A stretch of 23,235 nt of DNA from JAYSSF01 sp043772005 (GCA_043772005.1 JAYVGP010000004.1:1-23235); one strand, 5' to 3'. Counted from the first letter of the stretch, positions 1 through 8,948 are shown. Notes: generated by a model not told the origin, from the letters alone. Translations and numbers: made by a program.

Positions 1-3000
1 ATCAATTTTAGCTGATGATATTTTTCATTCCTCAAACATAGAAGTTTTTTCTCCGGTTGATTCTATGATTTTTACCTTCTTAAGTCATTTATCAAAATCT
101 ATTGATCCATCTTTATTAAGTCAATACTTTATGATCTTATCAATCATAGCACTTGTTGATGTTGTATATTTTGTAATATCTGATGCATCTCCTGTAAAAT
201 TTCTAGTAAGTGCGGCAAATATTGTAGCAGAAGAAGTGATATCCTTTCATAGTGTTATATAAAACATATGTATAAGATCACTTCATATCTTCTGATCTGC
301 TTTGAATTTTCAGTAAGAAATATTAATATTACCCAATCACGCATCGAAGTCATGTAAGATATTATTATAATTCTTAAGTGAGTTTCAATGATTCGTTGCG
401 ATCTTTCCCACATTCTCTTGTCAGTAATATTTTGAAACAACAGTTCTTAAAAATTCTGCTGTCTTTTCTGTATTTGTTTCCAATAGATCTCATTTGAACA
501 TATCAAGAAATCAAAAATCTATTCTTCAATATTTAATAACCTTTTTGATGGTATCACGAAGAACAGCAGGTGGGATTCATGGAATAACTTCCGTTTCAAA
601 TACTTTGAAATCATCTTCTATATCTTTCATAAACTTAGAAAGCCTTTGTTCTATAACTGAATTCTTAGTATCTACAACCTCATATGTTCATGCTTTAACA
701 TTTCCTACATCTTTTTCTAATGTAACCTTCTGATCTCGAAGAAGATCTTGAAATGTTTTTCCATCTAGTTGTGATCGAAGATCGTCTTCATTAACTTCAA
801 ACTGTATCTTTTGTTTTGGATCATTAATATCACGAAGAGTAATCTTAGTTTTTTCTAAAACAGTTGTATATTTTGATCTCATTTCCTTGATCTCAGAATT
901 TAATTCATCAACATTTAATTTTATTTCATCAAATGATCAATTCTTTTTGGTCAAATTTCTTATTTCTGTAATTAACGTTTTTACCTTTCATGCTTTACTT
1001 GCAAATTCAAGAGTATTAATAAATGCTTTTTGTATCACGGCTGAACCGAGTGGTCATCCTGTAAGAAATGCCTCTTGATTTGATAGATGTGTTTCAATTT
1101 TATCTTGTACAACCTTATATCGAACATCATCAAACTTTAGTCAAGTCTTTGGATTATCGTTAATTTCTAATAGAGAAAGAAAGTTCGTATAATCTTCTTT
1201 TGGAATTCACATTGCTTGGTTTATTTCTATTGAAAGTCATTGTCATGTTACTGTTGTATCTACATTAGCACTCTTCATTTTATCAACATTATCAGCAAGG
1301 AATCTATATATGCCTCACTTTTCATTAAAGATAGACTTTACTGTATCTGGTGAATACATATTTATTAAAGCACTTCTTGATGATTCAAGAGCTGCTCGTC
1401 ATTGAGTTTCAGTTATCTTAGTTCAGCTTTTATTATAATTCGTATTATAAAATTCTGTCCATTCTTTAACTGCTTTAGCTTCATCACCATGAAGAAATTT
1501 AAAGGCTAGTTCATTCATAGAGCTTTTAGCTCATGCAAGTTGTCATACCGTCTTTGATATTCAATACATATTTGTATCAAAGAATAATCCTATAGAGTTA
1601 TTGAATGCTTCATTTATAGCAGTTGGAGCTTGCATCATTTGATTATCAATAACTGCATCTCCGGCTGCACCAGTGATAAGGCTTGTCTGCATTCCTTTTA
1701 ATGCATTTGGAATTATCTTTAATGTTCATTCAGTAAATCAAACCTTAAGAGGTATTTTAAACGCATTAGTTCATTTAGCGGCTACATCAATAAATTTATC
1801 TAAAGTCTTAGTTATTCCTCCAATTCACTTAATTGGAAGTAACATTGAGATAACTGCATCAGGATTGTGTGTTAGTACTGACCATCACTTTTTTAGATTA
1901 GATGCATTGGCATATGCGAATGATCTTCATTCTTGTTTTATATAATCAGGAACCTCTTGATTATAATCAAATGCCTGATCAACAATACCCTGTATAGCAG
2001 ACAATCCGTATGAAACTCAATCCAATATTGCCATTGGATTAAAACTTTCTAATCTTTTTACTCACTCATCTGCATTTTTATAAGCAGTATATGATGTTAT
2101 TAATGCTTCTTGCTGTCTCATTAATTTCTTATCATCCTCTGTTGTATACTTATATGCAATAGCTTCTGCTTTCTGAGATAATTCAACTAAGCTTAATGAT
2201 TTATTTTCAGGCTTAGCTTTTTCTTCTCATAATCTTCGAAGTTTTTCCATCTCAAATGTATTCCATGCCTTATCAGTTTCTTTAAGTTTTGTAGCTATTC
2301 CAAGATTTCATTCGCTTGAAGTATCAGATAATATCTGAAGCATATATGATTTTCGTGTAGAACGTGTATTAATAAGTGCTTCTCTTATATTTATATAATC
2401 TCATCCTAATGCCCCTATCTGTAATCAACTATTAGCAATATCTTGTTCATAATCTTCCGCTGAAGCTTCATGAATTTTTCCTGTAATTGCAAGAAATTTA
2501 TTTCATTTAAATTTATCTGATTGTTCTTTATTAAAATTATTATAAACATCTATCCCCTGTTTTCATTCTTCTGATTTTACAGATTTATTAATATAGTCAT
2601 TCATTTTTTGTTCTTCTTGCTGTACCTCAGTGGTAAGATTACTTGTGACAGCAGAAAGCCCTTGTTGTTGTGCCAATATTTGTCATTGCTGTATTGGATC
2701 TCTTTTGGCTAGCTCAGATTCCCTGAATATTTTATAATCATTTTGATCTTGAATCTGAGTAAGGTTTTTACTCTTTAGATATTTTTCATACACCTCTTTA
2801 GTGAAATCCCTAAAGAGATAAAATCTAGGGTCTGTGTCTTCTATATCTTTAATTGCCTTACTCTTATCTGCAATGGTAGTATTGAATTGACCTAATCATT
2901 TATTAAAGACATCTTCAGTAACTCATGAGACAAGTTTTTTTTGAATTCATGATCCTATTAATGAGTCTTTTCCCATTATATTTGTTGGATTCAAATCAGC

Positions 3001-3327
3001 TGAGAGTAGTCATTTTCATACTCATTTTATTTGATCTATCCAATCTCATTGTGCATATTCATTAGAAAATCCTATTTCTTTTTCTGAAAATAACTCTTCT
3101 TTTGTTTTTCAGGTTTTATTAAAATCAGCTATAACATTTTCTATTTTTGTTATAGGATTATAATTTATCTCATTATTAATTACCTTTACAGCAGTATCTT
3201 TGACCAGACTGGCGGCTCATTGAAAAAATGATTCCACTCATTGTATCCCACTATCGAGTGCTCATCCTCTTGAAAAAAATCCTGGAGCTTCTGCGCCTTC
3301 TATTGGTGCAGTAGTATCGGTAGCCAT
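1..3327 (-). CDS. Giant helical protein, N-terminal 1,109 residues (C-terminus beyond window)
   Basis: Starts at ATG 3327 (MATDTTAPIEGAEAPG) and stays open to the left edge when UGA is read as Gly; no TAA or TAG occurs in frame. I recognise no catalytic motif. The protein is rich in Lys, Glu, Asn, Gln and Ala with long predicted helices. A middle stretch around residues 460-540, with many small residues and several UGA-encoded glycines, looks amphipathic or membrane-interacting. Size and composition suit a phage tape-measure or internal virion (ejection) protein, but this is inference only. It is the last gene in the leftward replication block, 70 nt after the 266-residue gene. UGA is very frequent here (for example residues 22 and 30), so it could not be translated without a UGA-reading tRNA. 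Confidence 0.8.
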
Positions 3328-3397
3328 AATGGTGAGTGGTGTTATGTTGAATAGAAACACATATAATCTCCCCAAGTGCTGGAGACATTATAGTGTG

Positions 3398-4198
3398 TTA
3401 GACTGCGGCCTTTGCTTTACGATCGGTGTATTTCTTTTTGTTCATCGCGATTACTGCTGATTGGGATTTCGGACCATACTCATGGGGAATCTCGAGGGTC
3501 TCAAGAACAAAGACAATGACTTCATTACGCTTTTCGGGAGCAAAGAGATAATTGATAAATGCGATATAACAGACCCGAAGATTTTTAAACTTCTCCATGA
3601 GATCTTTCTTATTCGTGAGCATATACTGATGAATATCGTATTTTGTTTTCTCAGTTTCAATATCATAGCTAAGTCACTCGAGAATATCCAGGAGTGATGC
3701 CTGATCGAGTTTTACAATATCCTTGAGGCTTGTCCCAGAATAGGCTTGTCCACTTTTTGCTTTAAATACAAATGAAGTATCGGTACTACTCAGTTTTGTT
3801 TTTCTCGTAATGAATTGAATAAATCCAATCTTTAATACATACACATCAGCAATACTGCTAAAATCAGCCGCATCACCTATCTCCTTAATAAACTCCGCCG
3901 AGAGATAGGATATAAGCTCTGTAAACTTCCCAGATACGATTGTTGGTGTATTGATATACATACTCGCATGAGCCAAGAGAGTGTAGATATCAAGATAGAT
4001 TGGCTCATAATCCAATTTCTCTGGATCGTATATTTTTCAGTAACTCAAAAATGCAGAGAAAGTAAGGAGCTCAAGTAGGAGTCTAAATCGATCTTCCTTT
4101 GTTTTGGTGGGCATCATGAGTAGTTGATTCATGCTTTTTTTTCCACTAAATTGTTTTCGGTGTACCTCCATCGCCTGATCCAGCTGAGCAATAAACAT
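3398..4198 (-). CDS. Uncharacterised 266-residue protein after the primase-helicase
   Basis: Starts at ATG 4198 (MFIAQLDQAMEVHRKQ) and ends at TAA 3398. Two in-frame UGA codons (SYGK near the N-terminus, and LEG midway) join what the standard code shows as separate pieces. I do not recognise the family. It is mixed alpha/beta in appearance, with no signal peptide and no obvious membrane segment, and ends in a very basic tail (KKKYTDRKAKAAV). It follows the primase-helicase by about 50 nt in the same direction, so a role in DNA replication or packaging is possible but unproven. The start has a TATTAAT box 10 nt upstream and no Shine-Dalgarno sequence. Confidence 0.8.
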
Positions 4199-4250
4199 AA
4201 AACTAAAAATTAATATAGTACAAGTATACTTAATTAAGGACTAATGCAAG

Positions 4251-5969
4251 CTAAACTTCATTGTTTTGATGCGTTTGTAGCATAAGATGGAGTCATCCGA
4301 GTTCATAATTGAATTCTACGATGAATGAATCTTTACGCCCAAACTTATTTTTCATAAGTCAAATCTTTGTAAACTCTCCATCTTTGGAAAGTGTAATGAT
4401 GACATCACTGGCTGAGAAAAGATCACCAGATCCCTTGAGCGTTACATCACCTCCATCCTTATTCTTAGAATCGTTGTTAAGTTGAGAGAGTGAAAAAATC
4501 GTAGCATTGCTTTCTATCGCAAGTGCCTGTATAGCGAGCGCATACGTAGTCGTTCGTTCATAGATTGATGATCCTTCACACCTGACTCATTGTGCGTAGT
4601 CGATAAATACAAAGTCAGGCTTTTCTTCCATAACAATCTTAGAGATCGTAGCAAGATCACGTACATTATCGTAGAGATAGAGGGACTCAAAGTCATTGGC
4701 ATTGATAGTGGCACTGCCGTCCATGATATATATATGATTTTTTCTATAAAAATTTCGAGCGATATAACTAAAGAGTAATCCAGAATCTACTTCGACAGAG
4801 AAATAACAGACTTTTTTCTTTTTACGAATGAAATACGAAGCATATTCATAACTGAGTGTAGACTTTCCATGACCCGAGTAGGCTCCAATAGTATAGACTT
4901 TTCCTTCTATAATCCCCTGATGGAGATCGGTAATATGCTTTAGAGTTGGTGGTCCATCAGTTCCAAGTTTCCCCCGAGTCTTGTATAAATTCTGTAATCA
5001 GGCAAGTTTCTTAATGGCAGAATCAATATTTCGTGGTGGTCGAGTACGCCCATTCTCTATCACGGAAATAATATTTTCTCCATATTCTGATTTTACCAAG
5101 AGTTCATTGATGTCTTTAACATTAAACTCTGCAAGATCAAAGACAGAATGTGGAACATTCGCCATGAGACTAATCATCGTCTTTCCTGCTTCGTCATTAT
5201 CTGGTATGAGAATAGGGAAGTATCACTTCTTTGCAAACTCCTTTACTACATCAGCACCATCACTTGCGCTCTTCATTCCAATGACATTATTGCTGTATTG
5301 AGCGAGTGTAAGAAAATCAAACATCCCCTCCACGACATAGATATACTTTTTATTTTTATCAATAGCAGAAATAAAGCAGCCTTTACTCGGAGTTCCCTTC
5401 TCAATAGTAAACTTCTTGGTATGAATATCGCGACTCTGTAGCGATATCATATCGATTGAAGATCCAGTTATCGCAGATACCGTACAGCACACATATCCAG
5501 CATTGTTTCGGATATATCGTTTTACCTTTTGATAGTCTACTCCCCGAGATTGTAGATACTCGATCTGAATTTGAGTAAGCTCTCCCATCGTTTCCCACTT
5601 GGCCTTTACATCAACATGTACGGGAGACGGAATTACTACCATCGTCTGTTGCCCAATAACGAGCATCTCTTGTCGAGCATTTACCTTTGTTCCATCATCC
5701 GACAAATGGAACTCATCTCTGAACCATCGTACGGATTGCCCTTTATCCATGCCGAGATATCCCATCACAAAAGTGATACGATCGCCCTGGGCGCGTTTTC
5801 CAGTGAAATCCTTGATAAACCCTCATAGAATATCTCAACGCCATCCATCGGTGTGTTTGTCACCTTCGTAGAGCTCGATAGTAGTGCCGACAACTTCATA
5901 GTTGATATGGAGCTTATCAAGAACCTCAGTAAGTGGGAGTGATTTTATCTGTTCAAATATATTTTCCAT
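4251..5969 (-). CDS. Primase-helicase fusion (T7 gp4-like; Toprim + DnaB-type ATPase)
   Basis: A 572-residue replication protein, close in size to T7 gp4, that should both prime and unwind DNA at the fork. Seen: a glycine-rich N-terminal region without a cysteine zinc finger; a Toprim domain with VVEGMFDF (catalytic Glu at 214) and PDNDEAG (257-263); a RecA-like helicase domain with Walker A GAYSGHGKST (Lys369), Walker B FIDYAQ, and the DnaB-like SLSQLNND and KNKFGR segments. About seven UGA codons lie in frame, one just before YFPILIPDND at a position usually Gly in Toprim proteins. ATG 5969 lies 4 nt from the initiator stop codon, so the two genes form an operon. Ends at TAG 4251. The missing zinc-binding domain may mean that primer-site recognition differs from T7. 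Confidence 0.93.
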
Positions 5970-5972
5970 ATA

Positions 5973-6797
5973 TTAATTTTTGGTAAAAGAGTAAGGTTGA
6001 GAGTTTCTGACAATCCAAGTTCGTATGGTGGCCTTAAGGTCTGCTATGTCCCTTCATTTTGAAGAATAGTATGCGATCATCTTATCCAGTTCATTTAGAA
6101 TGATTTCAGATCCTACCATTTTCTGAGTCTGTGAATCTCGATATATTTTTCCTTCATACTTTTCCTTAAAGAAATCTAGCATCCAGTCATAGGTCTCTTT
6201 GATCTGCTCATGGGTAAAGCTTTGATAGATTTTTCATATAGAGAAAAACTCATGGAACTTATCCGCTCATCGGGTATTACCTAGTATCTCAAACATTACC
6301 TCTTTTGCCGGCGGAACATAGGGTTCCAGAGTGGTACGTTTTCGTATAGAAGAAGAACCTAAATTTACTTGCCTCCTTTTTTTCTTTTCTTCTATACGAA
6401 TTGCTCCAGTTTCTTTGTTTTCTTCTGCAGCTATTATATTATCTTTTTCTATTATACTATTCATCCTATATATAGGGTGGGTATTTTCACCCACCCCCCC
6501 TGGGTAAATTCACCCACCCCCCTGGGTGAATTTACCCACCTTACATATTGATATATATCGTGTATTACTAACATCTTCAATAAATATAATTCATGACTTA
6601 TTCATTTTTGAAATATATTTTCTAATATTATCCTTATGAGTTCATAGTTTTTCTGAAAAATATTGATTAGTAGCCCAAGAATATCATCGTTCAGCGCAAA
6701 GACTGGATATAAGACAGTAGAGAAGTTTTTCTTTATCTGAAAGATCTTTATTGAAAAGAATTGAATTTGGCATGATGCCGTAGCCTTGATCGAGCAT
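5973..6797 (-). CDS. Replication initiator with HTH_36-type winged helix, origin-like repeats inside gene
   Basis: With UGA read as Gly the frame runs from ATG 6797 (a second ATG at 6773 gives MPNSILF) to TAA 5973, 274 residues. The N-terminal ~80 residues match the helix-turn-helix initiator pattern: MPNSILFNKDLSDKEKLLY, then YSWATNQYFSEKLGTHKDNI, then a short beta-wing. A Gly/Thr/Pro linker (KVGKFTQGGGGIYPGGVGEN) follows, encoded by the 16-bp repeats, then a charged middle and a C-terminal helical domain that may contact the helicase. This layout resembles lambda O, where the linker-coding DNA is the origin. The gene is directly upstream of the primase-helicase. The shorter reading from ATG 6464 would discard the DNA-binding domain and is less likely. 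Confidence 0.85.
6478..6538. repeat. Three 16-bp palindromic iterons, probable replication origin
   Basis: Three units sit at 6478-6493, 6501-6516 and 6523-6538. The second reads TGGGTAAATTCACCCA and the third TGGGTGAATTTACCCA; the first is TGGGTATTTTCACCCA. Each is a near-palindrome with TGGGT/ACCCA arms. Spacers are runs of 7 and 6 C, giving a 22-23 bp period, about two helical turns, so all units face the same side of the DNA. They lie within the linker-coding part of the initiator gene, as lambda iterons lie in gene O. The AT-rich DNA at 6540-6610 could be the melting region. The role as origin is inferred. Confidence 0.7.
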
Positions 6798-6876
6798 GAG
6801 TATGATTTTAGGTAAATAAAAAATCCAACCATAGTAAGTCTAAAAAGAACATGCTAGTGATTGGATGTTTTCGCTT

Positions 6877-6921
6877 CTCTGATTTGTATCGAAGGATTGG
6901 CGACTCCGATGCCAATCAGAG
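6877..6921 (+). other. Mutually exclusive hairpins (attenuator-like or small RNA)
   Basis: CTCTGATT (6877-6884) is a perfect complement of AATCAGAG (6914-6921), while GATTGGC (6895-6901) is a perfect complement of GCCAATC (6911-6917). The two stems share bases 6914-6917, so only one can form fully. The element lies between the leftward initiator gene and the rightward tRNA region. It may be an attenuator, a protein-binding site or part of a small RNA. No U-run follows. Confidence 0.4.
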
Positions 6922-7002
6922 GAGTTTGTAAACGGGTTACAAGAATCATCTTATAGATTTTTTATAGAAGTCAACTTTTTGTCTTACTTTTTCTTTGACA
7001 AA

Positions 7003-7194
7003 ATGAATAGTCATAGTATCTATTTAATTATAGTATATAATTACATTTATATTTGCTTTTTAATAATTATCTATATATTAATATGGTCTGATAAGCACTC
7101 AAGAGGAACCCGAGATAAAAGAGAACATGAACCTTTCATTCATTACTCTTTCCCGAAAACAAGTTTCGGTCGCATTCTTGTAAAAAATGTTTAA
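7003..7194 (+). CDS. Small single-span membrane protein, 63 residues
   Basis: ATG 7003 to TAA 7192-7194. A hydrophobic Ile/Tyr/Leu-rich segment at about residues 5-27 (IYLIIVYNYIYICFLIIIY) is followed by a strongly basic stretch (DKHSRGTRDKREHE), as in a membrane-anchored protein with a cytoplasmic tail. No family is recognised. It is the first possible gene on the rightward strand, about 90 nt before the tRNA pair. The region is very AT-rich, so a chance ORF is possible. No Shine-Dalgarno sequence is visible. Confidence 0.45.
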   Translation: MNSHSIYLIIVYNYIYICFLIIIYILIWSDKHSRGTRDKREHEPFIHYSFPKTSFGRILVKNV

Positions 7195-7207
7195 CCCCTA
7201 AAGGGTT
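7193..7207 (+). terminator. Weak hairpin after the small membrane ORF
   Basis: AACCC/GGGTT stem with a 5-nt loop overlapping the TAA of the preceding ORF. It lacks a clear T-run, so termination would be inefficient. It could equally mark a processing point before the tRNAs. Confidence 0.3.
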
Positions 7208-7284
7208 TATGGTCACCATTCGGTAAAAATCTAAACCTCGCTACCTATCTTGTCGGGAGTATGATGGTAGCCGCTTATCTATAT

Positions 7285-7362
7285 CGCAGGTTAGAGTTCT
7301 GGCTGAACTCGCTGGTCTCATAATCCAGAATGAGGTGGGTTCAATTCCCATACCTGCTACCA
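7285..7362 (+). tRNA. Initiator tRNA-Met (anticodon CAT), CCA encoded
   Basis: A full cloverleaf with encoded CCA (7360-7362). The acceptor is CGCAGGT/ACCTGCT with the first pair C1-U72 unpaired. An unpaired 1:72 position is the hallmark of bacterial initiator tRNAs and is used by the formyltransferase. The D-stem GAGT/ACTC carries the A11:U24 pair typical of initiators. The anticodon loop is CTCATAA (anticodon 7319-7321). The anticodon stem has only two of the three G:C pairs normal for initiators, with a U31-U39 mismatch. The T-arm is GTGGG TTCAATT CCCAT. The D-loop CTGG and following CTCG match the E. coli fMet layout. An elongator tRNA-Met or an Ile2 tRNA is possible but fits the 1:72 mismatch poorly. 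Confidence 0.85.
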
Positions 7363-7363
7363 T

Positions 7364-7438
7364 GCAGAATTCGTTTAGTGGTTAAGACTCTGGATTTCAA
7401 ATCCGGCATCGTGGGTTCAAATCCCGCATTCTGCTCCA
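7364..7438 (+). tRNA. tRNA-Gly with anticodon UCA, reads UGA as glycine
   Basis: Begins one base after the CCA of the initiator tRNA. Acceptor GCAGAAT/ATTCTGC, D-stem GTTT/AGAC, anticodon stem CTGGA/TCCGG, loop TTTCAAA with anticodon TCA at 7397-7399, T-arm GTGGG/CCCGC, discriminator T, encoded CCA 7436-7438. The bacterial glycyl-tRNA synthetase identity set is present: G1:C72, C2:G71, U73 and C35. A tryptophan tRNA would normally have G73, and a selenocysteine tRNA would have a long variable arm, which is absent. The D-loop GTTTAGTGGTTAAGAC resembles ordinary bacterial tRNA-Gly. This is the key for translating the window's UGA-rich genes and supports code 25. Confidence 0.95.
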
Positions 7439-7508
7439 TTGTCTGGAAAGATTAATTTGCATTTACTGGTAAAATAACTATCATAGTCTTATCTTAAAAA
7501 TTTATAGT

Positions 7509-7790
7509 ATGATTAGAAATAGAGATCTTGCGAAACATCTTGCAAAAGAAACTGGAATGACTCAAGTTGATGCACTTAATATTATCAATATCACATTTAA
7601 TAAAATTAAAAAAGAACTTCTTAATGGTTCAGATATTTCTATCTATGAACTCTGTACGCTTGGAGTAAAAGAAGCTATGGGTCGAACGGTGGTCGTTCCA
7701 ACTACTGGGATCCTCATGGAAGCCAGGCCATACAAGAAGGTCTGGTGTCGGTTCTCGGTGAAATTCCGATCAATAATTAAGAATTCTTAA
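7509..7790 (+). CDS. HU/IHF-family DNA-binding protein, 93 residues
   Basis: ATG 7509 to TAA 7788-7790. Length and pattern match HU (about 90 residues): an N-terminal helical pair with LAKETGMTQVDALNIINITF, then KKELLNGSDISIYELCTLGV, then a beta region, ending VKFRSIIKNS. The DNA-gripping arm, usually around GRNP, reads MGRTVVVPTTG here and is degenerate. The protein probably bends or packages phage DNA, or helps the initiator at the origin. It lies about 70 nt after the tRNA-Gly and contains no UGA codon. A perfect palindrome overlaps its stop codon. No Shine-Dalgarno sequence precedes it. Confidence 0.85.
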   Translation: MIRNRDLAKHLAKETGMTQVDALNIINITFNKIKKELLNGSDISIYELCTLGVKEAMGRTVVVPTTGILMEARPYKKVWCRFSVKFRSIIKNS

Positions 7791-7795
7791 TTATT
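7772..7795. terminator. Perfect 24-nt palindrome over the HU stop codon
   Basis: The half-site AATAATTAAGAA is followed directly by its exact reverse complement, giving a 12-bp stem with T-rich DNA on the right (ATTTTC). It could act as a weak terminator or mRNA 3'-end stabiliser between the HU gene and the next gene. All pairs are A:T except one G:C. Confidence 0.4.
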
Positions 7796-7829
7796 TTCAA
7801 TTAGTTTCAATTTTTTACCCCCTATTCTT

Positions 7830-8255
7830 ATGAATAACTTAACGAATCAGTTTGTCGAATCTCAGATAGGTCTTTTTGGATCAGCTATGGGCGATGCTTT
7901 TGCGGAAGAGTGTAATCAGTTTATGATTAACTTTCTCTCACTTCCTAAAACCTATGTTGATGGAGAAGGTATTGAGCAGAAGACTGGATTTAATCAGTCA
8001 TATGGTTGGGCGATGGACCGTGGATACATGCTTCAGACTCACGCGACCATGAGTAAGGGTGGACTCGTACAAGAAATGAGTATGTATGAGAAGAAGGTAT
8101 CTAAATTCTTCACGGTCAAGTCTACCTTTAATGTTTCAACAGAACCATGTGAGGCTCCAGAGGTACGACAAGCAGCTCCACAGACAGAGGCAGTTCCACT
8201 CGATCAAACACCAGATCCTGTACCAGTAGATGCGGAGACAAAGGTATCTGAATAA
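7830..8255 (+). CDS. Uncharacterised 141-residue protein with acidic Pro-rich tail
   Basis: ATG 7830 (MNNLTNQFVESQIGLFG) to TAA 8253-8255. No family is recognised. The first ~105 residues look folded, with aromatic and Met-rich segments (FNQSYGWAMDRGYMLQ). The last ~35 are a low-complexity Pro/Glu/Asp/Ala tail (APQTEAVPLDQTPDPVP), probably disordered. There is no signal peptide. It contains no UGA although it has about a dozen glycines, unlike the leftward genes. The start is preceded by TTTTACC and a pyrimidine-rich spacer rather than a Shine-Dalgarno sequence. It sits between the HU gene and an unclear 430-nt segment. Confidence 0.8.
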   Translation: MNNLTNQFVESQIGLFGSAMGDAFAEECNQFMINFLSLPKTYVDGEGIEQKTGFNQSYGWAMDRGYMLQTHATMSKGGLVQEMSMYEKKVSKFFTVKSTFNVSTEPCEAPEVRQAAPQTEAVPLDQTPDPVPVDAETKVSE

Positions 8256-8272
8256 TTATTCTTTCTATTAAA

Positions 8273-8479
8273 ATATCTGTATGTCATAATGCGAAAATAC
8301 GAAAGCATACCAATGGGACGCACTATATCTGTTCTTCCTGTGGGTACGCTTCATGACATATAGATACGACTGGAAATAAGTATAAACGATCAATACTCCG
8401 GTGAGTGACGATCTATACACTGGTAGTTCCAAATCCTGTTGCTCCTGCTTTTAACCACTACCCTCGTGCCACCTTCTAA
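8273..8479 (+). CDS. Possible zinc-ribbon ORF without a normal start codon
   Basis: This frame is open under code 25 from within the preceding gene to TAA 8477-8479, with two UGA codons. It encodes a zinc-ribbon-like stretch: CHNAKIRKH, then THYICSSCGYASGH. No ATG, GTG or TTG lies in a suitable place, so the true start is unknown; 8273 is an arbitrary left limit. Around 8430-8470 the coding look seems to pass to another frame, which suggests a frameshift, a broken gene or chance. The 24-codon ORF from ATG 8289 in a different frame overlaps it. Confidence 0.3.
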
Positions 8480-8651
8480 ATCTCCATATGTTTTTCCAAC
8501 ATCAAGTCTCGAGATACGAGATGTCTGGAAGCGGCCATACTTGAAACAATCCGGACTTGGCCTTATAGAGAATATAGATTGCGCACTGACCCGAAACAAT
8601 TTTGATTCTCTCTGTATCAGATACAAACTCAATAATCCTCTACTTCCATAG
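8424..8651 (+). CDS. Possible continuation of the zinc-ribbon ORF in the +1 frame
   Basis: Open from just after TAG 8421-8423 to TAG 8649-8651. The reading (KSPYVFPTSSLEIRDVWKRP, then LIENIDCALTRNNFD) has protein-like composition but no ATG start. It is shifted +1 relative to the upstream zinc-ribbon frame, and the two overlap at 8424-8479. A single protein made through a frameshift, or a decayed gene, would explain both halves. The opposite strand is also open here, so confidence is low. Confidence 0.25.
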
Positions 8652-8690
8652 GGGATTGTTATTGCCAAACTATTTTTTAATTATTATCCT

Positions 8691-8948
8691 ATGAAAAAAT
8701 CTTCTATTATCAAGAAACTTCGCAAGACCATTGTGAGTCTCCATAACCTTATCAATCACTATGAGACCCATATGCAACTCGCGGAGAACGCGATAATTTG
8801 CAAGGATGAACAACTCACTATCCTCGAAGCGGCAAATACCCAACATCATATAGAAATAAAAAGACTCACCTTGGAACTCACCGATACACAGGAAGCACTC
8901 TCGCGATCTCGATGTTTAGTGAAATCGTTTCAATCCAGTAAAATCTAA
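8691..8948 (+). CDS. Small coiled-coil protein, 85 residues
   Basis: ATG 8691 to TAA 8946-8948. Almost entirely helical with heptad-like leucine/isoleucine spacing (KKLRKTIVSLHNLINHYETH, then EIKRLTLELTDTQEALSRS), basic at the N-terminus, no membrane segment. No family is recognised; a scaffolding, regulatory or protein-bridging role is possible. No UGA codon. A TTTTTAAT box lies 9 nt upstream of the start in place of a Shine-Dalgarno sequence, the same arrangement as on the other strand. Confidence 0.8.
   Translation: MKKSSIIKKLRKTIVSLHNLINHYETHMQLAENAIICKDEQLTILEAANTQHHIEIKRLTLELTDTQEALSRSRCLVKSFQSSKI

Noticed and set aside
6267..6464. Initiator starting at ATG 6464 as a shorter gene
   Set aside because: The frame runs on through UGA codons to ATG 6797 and gains a complete helix-turn-helix domain.
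6602..6832. A hydrophobic minus-strand ORF in another frame over the initiator gene
   Set aside because: It is a shadow of the initiator gene; the HTH frame has far better family-like sequence.
7364..7438. UCA tRNA as tRNA-Trp (code 4) or selenocysteine tRNA
   Set aside because: T73 and C2:G71 fit Gly, not Trp (G73). There is no long variable arm as in selenocysteine tRNA. UGA sits at conserved Gly sites while Trp is encoded by TGG in the same genes.
8390..8668. Minus-strand ORF across the unclear region
   Set aside because: It begins at TTG, and with UGA as Gly it runs on antisense through the 141-residue gene. It has no recognisable motif.
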